Counted from the first letter of the stretch, positions 1 to 7,584 are shown. The stretch is DNA of 64,000 nucleotides from Chitinophagaceae bacterium (GCA_020403455.1 JADBXP010000020.1:1-64000), one strand, 5' to 3'. Notes: generated from the letters alone by a model not told the origin. Numbers and translations: made by a program.

Positions 1-8
1 AAATTAAT

Positions 9-40
9 TTTGGATAAATGGTTTAAATGGAGTATATTTA
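9..40 (+). promoter_or_regulatory. Probable promoter of the Tae4-type lipoprotein gene
   Basis: TTTG at 9-12 is followed after 20 bp by TATATTTA at 33-40, one mismatch from the Bacteroidota -7 element TAnnTTTG. Transcription would begin near 45-47, just before the ATG at 59. This supports 59, not the GTG at 145, as the intended start of translation. Confidence 0.45.
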
Positions 41-62
41 ATATATAAATACTTTTTTATGA

Positions 63-105
63 ACTCCACTCCACTCCACTCCACTCCACTCCACTCCACT
101 CCACT
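63..105 (+). repeat. Pentanucleotide tandem repeat, 8.6 copies of ACTCC
   Basis: Uninterrupted copies of the 5-base unit ACTCC lie directly after an ATG at 59-61. None of the three frames through the repeat has a stop, and it encodes a repeated Ser-Thr-Pro-Leu-His. As sequenced, the ATG frame ends at TAG 110-112. Losing one unit or gaining two would join the ATG to the lipoprotein frame, giving an N-terminus that ends in Ala-Lys-Lys and then the hydrophobic signal sequence. This is the layout of a phase-variation switch, comparable to the CTCTT repeats in the signal-peptide region of neisserial opa genes. A miscount in assembly is the main alternative. Confidence 0.85.
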
Positions 106-144
106 TCGCTAGCTAAAAAGTTATATTTTTTTCAGTTTTTTGTA

Positions 145-1743
145 GTGTTAGCGATAGTTATTGCTACCTCTTCTTGTAAAAAAAATTTGTCGGAAAATAT
201 AGAGGAGCCAATCAGTAAGCAGGAAATAGTTGAGTGGTTTGAAGGTTACCGTCAAAAAATGCCTGGTGCTCCGGAACCGGTGTGGTCATCGGCAAAGAAA
301 GCATTTGATAAAGATTTTATGGTGGTTCGGATTCCTTTAGAAACTGGTGGAGGTGAAATCTTTTTTGGGAAGAAAATGTTTGGAAATAATCTCGAAGTAT
401 TGTTTTACAGACAGGTAGGAACATTCGATTCTATAAGCAAAAACTTTAGTGGGTATTATGAGACTATTGACTTGGGAAATTTTGCATATCACAAGATTGA
501 TTTTATCAATGGGGTTAAGGTGAAGGAATTTCGTACTCAGTCAATGAAGACGCATGCCGATAACCAATCTCCAATTACAACAATGGGTGAGCCTCAGTTT
601 TATGGGAGTTGGTTAGCGGCATTATGGTATTGCATAAAGAATTATATTATTGCTTGGCCTGTACAAAATGGAAGTGGTTGGGATTGTTATGGTTTTGGTT
701 CTGGTGGTGGCGGTACACCCGCATCACTAGAAGAATCTACGCCAAAAGAAGACGAGGCACCAGTGATACCTCCCAATCTCTTTGTTCCAACTTATCCTTT
801 ACCGCCATCACTTTGGAATCCGTTTCCAATTAATAATCCCCCGAATGGAGTTCCTTCGTCTGGCTCATCACTTGGCAATGTGTCCGAAAAACAAAAAAAA
901 GATTATTTGATTCAACAATTGAATTTATCACCAAGTCAGATCGAATATATATACCAAAATACTGATTTAGCTTTAGCTCTTTTTAATTACCTAAGTTTTG
1001 ATAATTCACCCACAAAAAAGGAAATAGCAATCTGGGCTATCGATTATTTTCGGTTTAATCCATTAACTCAGTTAAAAGAGTTTGAAAATCAGTTTTTAGG
1101 TATTTCGGAAGGTTATGATTCTGAATATGATGAATTATTTTGGGAGGATCCTAATAATATTTTTGCACATCAGCAATTACCTTCATGGATAGACTTTGAG
1201 TCAGCTTATCCAAAAAACGATAAGGGTGAAAATATGAAGGCAGAAGAAGTCTTTAATAAAATAGGAGGAGATGTAAAAGATGGCCGGGATCGGTCTTTGG
1301 TAGATCCTAATCAGAAACCATGGAATAATGCATGTGCACTGCGACTATCGTGGGCTTTAAACAAATGTGGTATAAAAATTCCTTATATAAAGGAGCAGAC
1401 ATTAAAAGGGGGTGATGGAAAATATTATTTTTTAGGAGCTAGAAATATGAACATGTGGATGAGGAAAACATTTGGTTGTTCAAACCCAAATAGGTCTTTG
1501 GGGGAATTTTATAATCCACAGGCCCATCATTATGATCAATCAAAAGTCGGAAAATTTGGTGTAGGACTTGAAAAGGAATTAAAGGATGGAAAATTTCATG
1601 GAATTTATACAATTGTTACAAATTCAAAATTTGCAAGTGGACATTGTGATTTACTGTTTTCTAATGCTACATGCCTTTTAAATTGTCATTTCGCCGATGC
1701 GGCTGTGTATATTGAATATTGTGATATATGGAATTTAAAATAA
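145..1743 (+). CDS. Lipoprotein with C-terminal Tae4-type peptidoglycan amidase domain (probable phase-variable antibacterial toxin)
   Basis: The C-terminal part (about residues 346-532, counted from GTG 145) matches the T6SS amidase effector 4 family, which cuts peptide crosslinks of peptidoglycan. The catalytic Cys lies in the motif NACALRLSWALN (Cys397), the Lys/Asp-Gly-Lys-Tyr-Tyr motif follows, and the catalytic His lies in SGHCDLLF (His500). The N-terminal part is a globular domain (about 14-170), then a Gly run and a Pro-rich linker (about 186-240), then a helical stretch. Reading upstream of GTG 145 in the same frame gives Lys-Lys, a long hydrophobic run and the lipobox ATSSC-KK, a complete lipoprotein signal that a GTG start would cut off. 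The only ATG for it is at 59, across the pentanucleotide repeat and currently out of frame, so the gene appears switched off here. The base composition is clearly AT-rich. Delivery is unknown; no T6SS gene is in the window. Confidence 0.85.
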   Translation: MLAIVIATSSCKKNLSENIEEPISKQEIVEWFEGYRQKMPGAPEPVWSSAKKAFDKDFMVVRIPLETGGGEIFFGKKMFGNNLEVLFYRQVGTFDSISKNFSGYYETIDLGNFAYHKIDFINGVKVKEFRTQSMKTHADNQSPITTMGEPQFYGSWLAALWYCIKNYIIAWPVQNGSGWDCYGFGSGGGGTPASLEESTPKEDEAPVIPPNLFVPTYPLPPSLWNPFPINNPPNGVPSSGSSLGNVSEKQKKDYLIQQLNLSPSQIEYIYQNTDLALALFNYLSFDNSPTKKEIAIWAIDYFRFNPLTQLKEFENQFLGISEGYDSEYDELFWEDPNNIFAHQQLPSWIDFESAYPKNDKGENMKAEEVFNKIGGDVKDGRDRSLVDPNQKPWNNACALRLSWALNKCGIKIPYIKEQTLKGGDGKYYFLGARNMNMWMRKTFGCSNPNRSLGEFYNPQAHHYDQSKVGKFGVGLEKELKDGKFHGIYTIVTNSKFASGHCDLLFSNATCLLNCHFADAAVYIEYCDIWNLK

Positions 1744-1754
1744 TAAAATATCGT

Positions 1755-2525
1755 ATGAAATATGTAATCTTTATTTTTTTCCTCTTTTTGGCTTGTGCTC
1801 CCAGCCAAAAATCCAGTCAAATTGAACATTCTATTGTCATCTTAAATAATGAAGGAGATTGGCATTTTTCCTTTAAGGGGTTAATTTTTTTGGATTTAAT
1901 TAAGAGGTTAAACCAAGCGCAAATGAATGATTGTAAAATTGAAGACAGATCGGTCTCAAGCTGTTATGAGGGTATAAATATGGATACATCTGTATATTCA
2001 ATAATTAAAATTATCGTAGATTCCTTAATTAAAAATAAACCAGCTATTTATGATAAATCTATAATTCAGTATGCGTTAGATAGTAGAATTAGTGAACGAT
2101 TGGATTCTTTAGCTGGATTGTATTACCGGAAGTTTAGAATAGATTCAATTGAAAGAAACTACCCTGACAATGTATTTTCTAAATGGGATACCATTAGATT
2201 GTATAATGAAGGTGAATGGCAAAAAAGTTTTAAAGGGTTAGTTTTTTTAGATATTATAAATAAGATAAATTTAGCTGAAGGGAATGATTGTCCTAATATT
2301 GATATGTCAAAAACAACTTTTTTTTCTGGAATATATGGAGATACTGCAGTTTACTCGAGGATAAAAAAAATCAGTGATTTGCGACTTAAACAACCATGGG
2401 GTATTACTGATGCTGGTCCCAATATTTTCAATTATGCTTTAGATTATAGATTGAGTAGTGAGTTAGATTCAATTGTTGGTGTATGTTACAAACAATTTAA
2501 AATTTCGGATCTTGAACATCACTAG
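1755..2525 (+). CDS. Probable immunity lipoprotein with two tandem Tai4-like domains
   Basis: This 256-residue protein starts 11 bases after the toxin stop codon. An ATG at 1728 is in frame and would overlap the toxin gene, but the one at 1755 gives a proper lipoprotein signal: short N-region, hydrophobic run, and Cys14 in FLFLAC. The mature protein is two copies of one unit of about 100 residues (about 30-131 and 149-250). Both contain NEG(D/E)W, then SFKGL(I/V)FLDII, then NDC, then DT(S/A)VYS, and they end in YALD.R.S..LDS. Its position after a Tae4 toxin, the predicted periplasmic lipid anchor and the size of the unit fit a Tai4-type immunity protein. Tai4 acts as a dimer bound to two Tae4 molecules, so the duplication could be a single-chain dimer. 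The Tai4 assignment is inference from context and weak motif similarity. Confidence 0.7.
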   Translation: MKYVIFIFFLFLACAPSQKSSQIEHSIVILNNEGDWHFSFKGLIFLDLIKRLNQAQMNDCKIEDRSVSSCYEGINMDTSVYSIIKIIVDSLIKNKPAIYDKSIIQYALDSRISERLDSLAGLYYRKFRIDSIERNYPDNVFSKWDTIRLYNEGEWQKSFKGLVFLDIINKINLAEGNDCPNIDMSKTTFFSGIYGDTAVYSRIKKISDLRLKQPWGITDAGPNIFNYALDYRLSSELDSIVGVCYKQFKISDLEHH

Positions 2526-2592
2526 TGAGCTTTCATATTTCCATACCCATCTAGTCTTCCAATCCATCCAGGCGCAGAGAAGACTATGTGAG

Positions 2593-2626
2593 AAAAAAAG
2601 AGTACGACATAGTCGTGCTCTTTTTT
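2593..2626. terminator. Bidirectional rho-independent terminator
   Basis: A 9-bp stem (2600-2608 with 2612-2620, one G-U pair, 3-base loop) is flanked by seven A on the left and six T on the right, so it has a T-tract in both directions. It sits between the convergent immunity and HAD genes and overlaps the HAD stop codon. Confidence 0.9.
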
Positions 2627-3284
2627 AAGAAAGTTGTTGTAAATGGGAATCAGTAAAATGCTCCAGTGAGTTAATTTGTAAATCCGCTGCACCCCATTTT
2701 TTTTGTGCTCTTTCATCTGCATGCGGCACCACCACACATTTCATGCGGGCAGCCTTGGCAGCAATCATTCCATTGAAAGAATCTTCAAAGCAAAGACACT
2801 GAATAGGCCGCACACCCAACGATGCCGCACAATCGAGGTACACCTGTGGATGTGGTTTGCCATACGGCAATGCTTCCGCAGAAGCTGCAGCCATCACATA
2901 AGGCTCTATGCCCGTAATTTTTTTGGCGATCTCAATCAACTCAGGTGGGGAAGATGTCGCAAGTCCTATATGAAAACCCTTCCGATGAAAGAAATCAAAA
3001 ATATAGTTCACGCCCGGCAAGGTCTCTGCCTCGTCATTGATCTTCTGCAATACCAGCTCAACAATTTCTTTCTCTACCTGCGGAAAAATAGCAGGGTCTT
3101 GTCCGAACCTGCTCAGCCACCAGGCAACAAACTCCTTGGTGCGCAAACCGGTAGTGGTGGCATACGCTTCGGGTGTCAGGTGCACTCCATACCCCGCAAA
3201 AATCTCCGCAGCCGCCTGGTTCCACAAAGGTTCGCTGTTAATCAGGAGTCCGTCTATATCAAAAATGACTGTATTCAGTTGCAT
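2625..3284 (-). CDS. HAD-superfamily sugar-phosphatase / phosphoglucomutase-like hydrolase
   Basis: At 219 residues it is a small HAD enzyme with a helical cap, most like the hexitol/2-deoxyglucose-6-phosphatase (HxpB/YniC) branch. Motif I is FDIDGLLINSEPLW near the N-terminus (nucleophile Asp in DxD). Motif II is ATSSP, and motifs III/IV are YGKPHPQVY and CFEDSFNG. It would hydrolyse a small phosphorylated metabolite in the cytoplasm. The exact substrate cannot be read from sequence; beta-phosphoglucomutase is the main alternative. It is a single gene convergent with the toxin module. Confidence 0.85.
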   Translation of the reverse strand: MQLNTVIFDIDGLLINSEPLWNQAAAEIFAGYGVHLTPEAYATTTGLRTKEFVAWWLSRFGQDPAIFPQVEKEIVELVLQKINDEAETLPGVNYIFDFFHRKGFHIGLATSSPPELIEIAKKITGIEPYVMAAASAEALPYGKPHPQVYLDCAASLGVRPIQCLCFEDSFNGMIAAKAARMKCVVVPHADERAQKKWGAADLQINSLEHFTDSHLQQLS

Positions 3285-3302
3285 GTGATGTGATTAGTGG
3301 CG

Positions 3303-3330
3303 CAAAAATACCTTTTCCTTTGAATCTCAA
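3303..3330 (-). promoter_or_regulatory. Probable promoter of the HAD hydrolase gene
   Basis: On the minus strand TATTTTTG (3303-3310) fits TAnnTTTG. A TTG (3328-3330) lies 17 bp further upstream, within the usual Bacteroidota spacing. Confidence 0.45.
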
Positions 3331-3468
3331 TCATTTCAGCCCGGGTAAGCTAAAAAATCAGGAAGATGTATTAGTTTAGCAGTTCTCAAGAGCACCCTTG
3401 CCGTAGAGAAGCAACCCCGGTGCAGGTGAGAAAGACCGAAAGGTAGTAGAGTAACGAAAAACTTGCGC

Positions 3469-4203
3469 ATGATACGTTCATTGGTATATGCATTGGTAGG
3501 CTTTGTATCCTGGCCCGGACTGGTTCTCTTCAACAGGATAAAGATAGAGGGTACTGAACACCTGCGTCAGTTGCCGAAGGGAAATGTGTTGTTCGTCAGC
3601 AACCATCAAACCTATTTTGCAGATGTTATTGCCTTCCTCCACATCTTCTGTGCCGTTAAATGGAGAAGAGAGAATAGACTCGGAATTCCCTTCTACCTGC
3701 TGAATCCATTTACCAATGTTCATTTCATCGCAGCTGAAGAAACCATGAACGGCAGTTTATTGTCCCGCATCTTCAAAATGGCAGGTGCATTGACGGTGAA
3801 ACGAACCTGGAGAGAAAAAGGCAAAGATGTATCCAGAGAACGGGATGAATCCGACACCCAAAAAATCGATGAGGCGCTGCACAACAGTTGGATCATCACC
3901 TTCCCGCAGGGAACTACCAAACCCTTTGCCCCCGGTAGAAAGGGAACAGCGCATATTATTAAGAACAACCAGCCCATTGTTATTCCTGTCGTTATCAATG
4001 GATTTTGGCGTGCTTTCACCAAAACAGGCTTGTCATTTAAAAAGACAGGCACCCAACTTACGGTTCGCTTCAAGGAACCATTGGTCATCGATTATACCCA
4101 ACCGGTAGATGCTATTCTCGACCAGGTGATGGAAGCAATCGAGCAGAGTAAATCTTTCATGATGAAGGGCAGACATCATCTGATGCAAATGCTGGACAAA
4201 TAA
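3469..4203 (+). CDS. 1-acyl-sn-glycerol-3-phosphate acyltransferase-like protein (PlsC family)
   Basis: This is a membrane-associated acyltransferase of the PlsC/LPLAT type, expected to move an acyl chain onto lysophosphatidic acid or a related lipid. ATG 3469 is chosen over TTG 3463. An N-terminal hydrophobic segment (about 4-22) is followed by the block-I motif SNHQTYFAD (His46) and by FPQGTTKPF, the equivalent of FPEGT. Block I is unusual: five residues separate His and Asp (HX5D) instead of four. The neighbouring thioesterase gene on the other strand also concerns acyl groups. Confidence 0.85.
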   Translation: MIRSLVYALVGFVSWPGLVLFNRIKIEGTEHLRQLPKGNVLFVSNHQTYFADVIAFLHIFCAVKWRRENRLGIPFYLLNPFTNVHFIAAEETMNGSLLSRIFKMAGALTVKRTWREKGKDVSRERDESDTQKIDEALHNSWIITFPQGTTKPFAPGRKGTAHIIKNNQPIVIPVVINGFWRAFTKTGLSFKKTGTQLTVRFKEPLVIDYTQPVDAILDQVMEAIEQSKSFMMKGRHHLMQMLDK

Positions 4204-4211
4204 TTATTCTA

Positions 4212-4727
4212 TCACTCGCTGATAAAGAGTGCCTTGAGTTCATTGGCGTCGTGTGGCTTCATTTTTCCTGCCAATATCAGGCGCAACTGTCTTCTGCGCA
4301 AGGCGCCATCATAGAGTTTTTGTTCTTCTTCGGTTTCTGCAATTAACTCCGGTACTTTCCTAGGTTTTCCGTTGGGGTCTAAGGCAACAAAAGTGAAAAA
4401 TGCCTCATTGCTTTCATACTTGTATTGATGCAGCAAATCTTCCCCCCAAACTTTGATATGAATTTCCATAGAGGTATTGAAAGCCCGGCACACCCGTGCA
4501 CGTATATGAACCACATTCCCCAGTTTGATGGGATTTTTAAAACTAATATTGTCCACCGATACGGTCATGCTCGGTGTATTGCAATGCTTTCCGGCTGCAA
4601 TGCCGGCGGCAATATCCATCCAGTACATCAATCTGCCTCCCATCAGGTTGCCGAACGTATTGGTATCGTTGGGCAACACCAACTCATTCATGATGGTCAG
4701 ACTTTCAATTGCTTTCTTGGCTTCCAT
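4212..4727 (-). CDS. Acyl-CoA thioesterase, hotdog fold (YciA/BACH type)
   Basis: At 171 residues it is a single hotdog-domain thioesterase that would hydrolyse acyl-CoA to free acid and CoA. The hotdog helix motif NTFGNLMGGRLMYWMDIAAG contains the conserved Asn and Asp; PSMTVSVDNISF and VVHIRARV form the following strands. The C-terminal tail (about 135-171) is basic and helical. Its stop is 8 bases from the convergent acyltransferase stop. Confidence 0.88.
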   Translation of the reverse strand: MEAKKAIESLTIMNELVLPNDTNTFGNLMGGRLMYWMDIAAGIAAGKHCNTPSMTVSVDNISFKNPIKLGNVVHIRARVCRAFNTSMEIHIKVWGEDLLHQYKYESNEAFFTFVALDPNGKPRKVPELIAETEEEQKLYDGALRRRQLRLILAGKMKPHDANELKALFISE

Positions 4728-4785
4728 TTTTGGGGTATTTTTTGCAAAGTTCCTGCTTTCTGGTTAGACTCCTGCTTTAGCGGTG

Positions 4786-5883
4786 TTAAATAACTACTTT
4801 TTCCAGTCCCGCCAGAAATGCAGCGTCAACATCGGCGCCGATACCGGGTTCCTCACCCACAGATACCTGCATGCCATTGAAGCGAACGCCACCCAACACT
4901 GGATCCGTGAGATGTCCCAGCAAACAGGTGTCGAGATCATAGAAACGAATGTTGTTGCTGGCAATGGCAAGGTGCACTTTGGCAGTTAGTGCCAGCCGAC
5001 TTTCGAGCATGCCACCCATCATACAAGGGGTGCCATTTTTTGCTGCCACCTCGTGTATGCGGAGGGCTTCCCTGATACCGCCACTTTTGGCCAGTTTGAT
5101 GTTGATGTAGGCACATGCTTTGTTGCGAATGATGCGTTCTGCATCGTGGTGTGTGAATACACTTTCATCTGCCATAAGGGGAATGGGCGAAATCCGACAG
5201 AGCTCAGGCAGCAGTTCATCGTTCCAGCTGCGCATGGGCTGCTCACAGAATTCGATTCCAAAAGGCGCCAAATTTGTCAATGCTTCAACAGCTTCCTCAA
5301 AACTCCATCCCTGGTTGGCATCGATGCGAAGAATAATCGCATCTCCTATGGCTTGTCTGATGCTGCGGATGCGTTGCACATCTTCATTTGGTTTTTTTCC
5401 CAATTTTACTTTGATCATGCGTACCCCATCGGCAGCAAATTTTGTTGCGGTTGCTGCCATCTCTTCCGGCGTGCCAATGCCAATGGTTAAATCGCTCTCC
5501 AAAGTTTTATTGGTACCTCCTAAATATTGGTACAATGGCTGCCCCGTCCTTTTTGCTGCAAGGTCATACAGTGCCATATCAAATGCACTCTTGGCAGTGA
5601 AATTTCTGCTGATCATGGCATCGAGTTCATCGAGCCGGTTGTCTATCTCTGCTGACGATTTATTTTTCCAGAGCGCAGCAAAATCTTTGGCGAGTTCAAA
5701 ACAGGTAGATTGGGTTTCGCCGGCGATCATGGGGAAGGCGGAACATTCTCCCACTCCCGTCAGTCCGTCATCGGTATGCACCCGTATCAAAAGATTTTGT
5801 GCATACTTCATGGTACCGGTAGCAATGGTAAAGGGAACCATAGGAATGGTATAGCGATAGATCTCTGTTGATAAAATTTTCAT
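4786..5883 (-). CDS. Dipeptide epimerase (L-Ala-D/L-Glu epimerase family, enolase superfamily)
   Basis: At 365 residues, it carries the muconate-lactonizing subgroup layout: an N-terminal capping domain, then a TIM barrel. The Lys-x-Lys base motif is MIKVKLGKK; metal ligands are in DANQGW, EFCEQP and ADES; the second Lys is in NIKLAKSGG. The family epimerises Ala-Glu and other dipeptides in peptidoglycan recycling. Side specificity cannot be read from sequence. It is downstream of the photolyase-like gene on the same strand with a 17-bp gap, so may be co-transcribed. Confidence 0.87.
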   Translation of the reverse strand: MKILSTEIYRYTIPMVPFTIATGTMKYAQNLLIRVHTDDGLTGVGECSAFPMIAGETQSTCFELAKDFAALWKNKSSAEIDNRLDELDAMISRNFTAKSAFDMALYDLAAKRTGQPLYQYLGGTNKTLESDLTIGIGTPEEMAATATKFAADGVRMIKVKLGKKPNEDVQRIRSIRQAIGDAIILRIDANQGWSFEEAVEALTNLAPFGIEFCEQPMRSWNDELLPELCRISPIPLMADESVFTHHDAERIIRNKACAYINIKLAKSGGIREALRIHEVAAKNGTPCMMGGMLESRLALTAKVHLAIASNNIRFYDLDTCLLGHLTDPVLGGVRFNGMQVSVGEEPGIGADVDAAFLAGLEKVVI

Positions 5884-5900
5884 GCGCCAAAATTCGCAAT

Positions 5901-7022
5901 TTATTGGCTATGCGCACGGCTAATTTTATAGAGTGCCTTCTCGCATTTTTTCCAGTAACCAAAAAATCCCTGTCCGGTATAATCTGCATCAGGAAACATC
6001 CAGGTAGGTGCAGTGGCTTGTCCGGGAAAATGATGGGCGATGGGATGATCTTTGAAATGGATAGAAGGAAATACATCCAGTGAAGGAATATCTTTTGCTT
6101 CACCCACATAGATCTGTATCCCCGGTATGAATTCTTTTGCCAGTTCCAGGATGAATTGCATCACTGCCGGACTTACCGGATATTGTTGGAAATGGGAGGG
6201 CTCCAAAACAAGTACCCGATTGGCTTCCACTCCGGAAAACCATTCTGGGTCTATCTGATAAGAGTGATGGAGTAGAAGAGGTAAGTGTTGATTGAGCACT
6301 AAGGTTTCAGTAATAGGAAGGTTTGTCTGCAAGTCGGGAACTATGGTTGCCTGCAAATGATCCGGCACAGGCATTTCCATTAATTCCTCATACGACTTGT
6401 CTAAGACCGTATTGTGTTGATTCGATCCACTGTATTTATTGATGTTGTCCTGATTGGCATAATATTTTTTCGCACTAAAACTGCCGGCTACCCATTGCCA
6501 GCTGAGGGTATTGCTGGCGATGTCTCCATCGAGCAGGTGATAGTACATCCAGCGGGCAGGGCTAGACCAATGTGCCCGGGCTATGTTACAAGTGAACATG
6601 GCTACATAGAGACGGGCATGGTTGTGCAGATAACCGGTCTGCATCAAGTCTCGAATAGCAGCATCCACTTCTTCCACACCTGTATTGGCTTCGGCTATGG
6701 CGCGGGGCAGTTCATGGTGGGCAACCTGTGTCTGCGGTTGACGGATGTCTCGCTGCAGGTTTTCCTTCTCCTTCCACCATACCCGTTGAAAATATTCCCG
6801 CCAGGCCAACTGTTGTATCAGTGGCAATGCCTTACCCATCGGATACCTCTTGAGGATACTTTCCAATACTTGGGGGAGGGTGATAACACCCCTGGCTATA
6901 TAGGGGGAAAGACGGGTAACAGCACCCGTTAAAAAGTTTCGCGAAGAGCCATAGCGGGGCGGATCGATTGCGCTCAGTCGCTCTGCCAAAGCGGCCAGGT
7001 TGGTAGGGAATGCTGCACTCAT
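5901..7022 (-). CDS. Photolyase/cryptochrome-type FAD-binding protein with atypical domain order
   Basis: The 373-residue protein begins directly with the helical FAD-binding photolyase domain. Visible are GAVTRLSPYIARGVIT, QQLAWREYFQRVWW, the segment DAAIRDLMQTGYLHNHARLY and the DIASNTLSWQWVAG flavin-binding segment. The usual N-terminal antenna-binding alpha/beta domain is missing from the front. Instead, after residue 240 comes an alpha/beta-like segment (NRVLVLEPSHF, then a helix, then IQIYVGEAKDI) that resembles part of that domain, as if displaced to the C-terminus. DNA repair or blue-light sensing is possible. Its start overlaps the flavin reductase stop by 4 bases, so the two are translationally coupled. 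Confidence 0.75.
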   Translation of the reverse strand: MSAAFPTNLAALAERLSAIDPPRYGSSRNFLTGAVTRLSPYIARGVITLPQVLESILKRYPMGKALPLIQQLAWREYFQRVWWKEKENLQRDIRQPQTQVAHHELPRAIAEANTGVEEVDAAIRDLMQTGYLHNHARLYVAMFTCNIARAHWSSPARWMYYHLLDGDIASNTLSWQWVAGSFSAKKYYANQDNINKYSGSNQHNTVLDKSYEELMEMPVPDHLQATIVPDLQTNLPITETLVLNQHLPLLLHHSYQIDPEWFSGVEANRVLVLEPSHFQQYPVSPAVMQFILELAKEFIPGIQIYVGEAKDIPSLDVFPSIHFKDHPIAHHFPGQATAPTWMFPDADYTGQGFFGYWKKCEKALYKISRAHSQ

Positions 7023-7501
7023 ATAATGATTAATCGATGCGCCCTGAGTACATCCAAAGTCAATGCTTCACCGGGCTGGCAATTTTTATACTGGGTTACG
7101 TTACAGAGAAAACCTACATGATCGCCTCCGTCAAATTCCTGAATTACTACCAGTTCCATCACGCTGAGCGCCTCCGTTAAAATCAGGTGATCTAGCCAGG
7201 GGGTCAATAAGTTTTTTTTCTGCAGGGATTTGATCTTGTCTGACTTTTTTCCGCTGGTTTTACCTAAGATGCGGGTAAGATTGTATTGATGGTCGGCCAG
7301 TAATTGTAAAACAAATCTTCTTTGTGACTGTACGTTCTCCAAAGTTTGTGTGCCCTTATATATTCCGCATACGATGCGCTTGGGTTGCATGCTGATGGCT
7401 GTCACATAAGTGATCATGTGCATGTTGTGCCTGCCGGATGCATCTTGGCTGCTGATGGAATAGACGGGCAGGTTCACCCTGTTCCAGGGTTTCTTTCGCA
7501 T
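7019..7501 (-). CDS. Flavin reductase-like FMN-binding split-barrel protein
   Basis: The family core starts at KPWNRVNLPVYSIS and continues with MHMITYVTAISMQPKRIVCGIY, the flavin-binding strand pair of flavin reductase-like proteins. Later come QFDGGDH-like residues near the C-terminus (EFDGGDHVGF). ATG 7501 is preferred because the homologous core begins there; an in-frame ATG at 7564 would add 21 Cys-rich residues and leave only 20 bp to the divergent SDR gene. It could supply reduced flavin to the coupled photolyase-like protein (inference). Confidence 0.75.
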   Translation of the reverse strand: MRKKPWNRVNLPVYSISSQDASGRHNMHMITYVTAISMQPKRIVCGIYKGTQTLENVQSQRRFVLQLLADHQYNLTRILGKTSGKKSDKIKSLQKKNLLTPWLDHLILTEALSVMELVVIQEFDGGDHVGFLCNVTQYKNCQPGEALTLDVLRAHRLIII

Positions 7502-7584
7502 GCCCTTGTTGGCAGCCGGGGAAGTAGAATGTTTCACCCCCTTACAACAAAATGAACACGCCATTGTTTGTATGAAAAAAAATT

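Noticed and set aside
63..105. CRISPR array
   Set aside because: The short tandem units have no spacers, and no cas genes are present.
145..147. GTG 145 as the true start of the Tae4 lipoprotein
   Set aside because: It cuts away the charged Lys-Lys and half of the hydrophobic signal that are still encoded just upstream in the same frame. It is kept only as the left end of the frame open in this sequence.
609..833. 74-codon frame inside the toxin gene
   Set aside because: It is a shifted frame of the Trp/Gly-rich and Pro-rich part of the toxin, with no family features.
5120..5854. 244-codon plus-strand frame opposite the dipeptide epimerase gene
   Set aside because: The epimerase on the minus strand has all catalytic motifs; the opposite frame is Ser-rich shadow sequence without any recognised domain.
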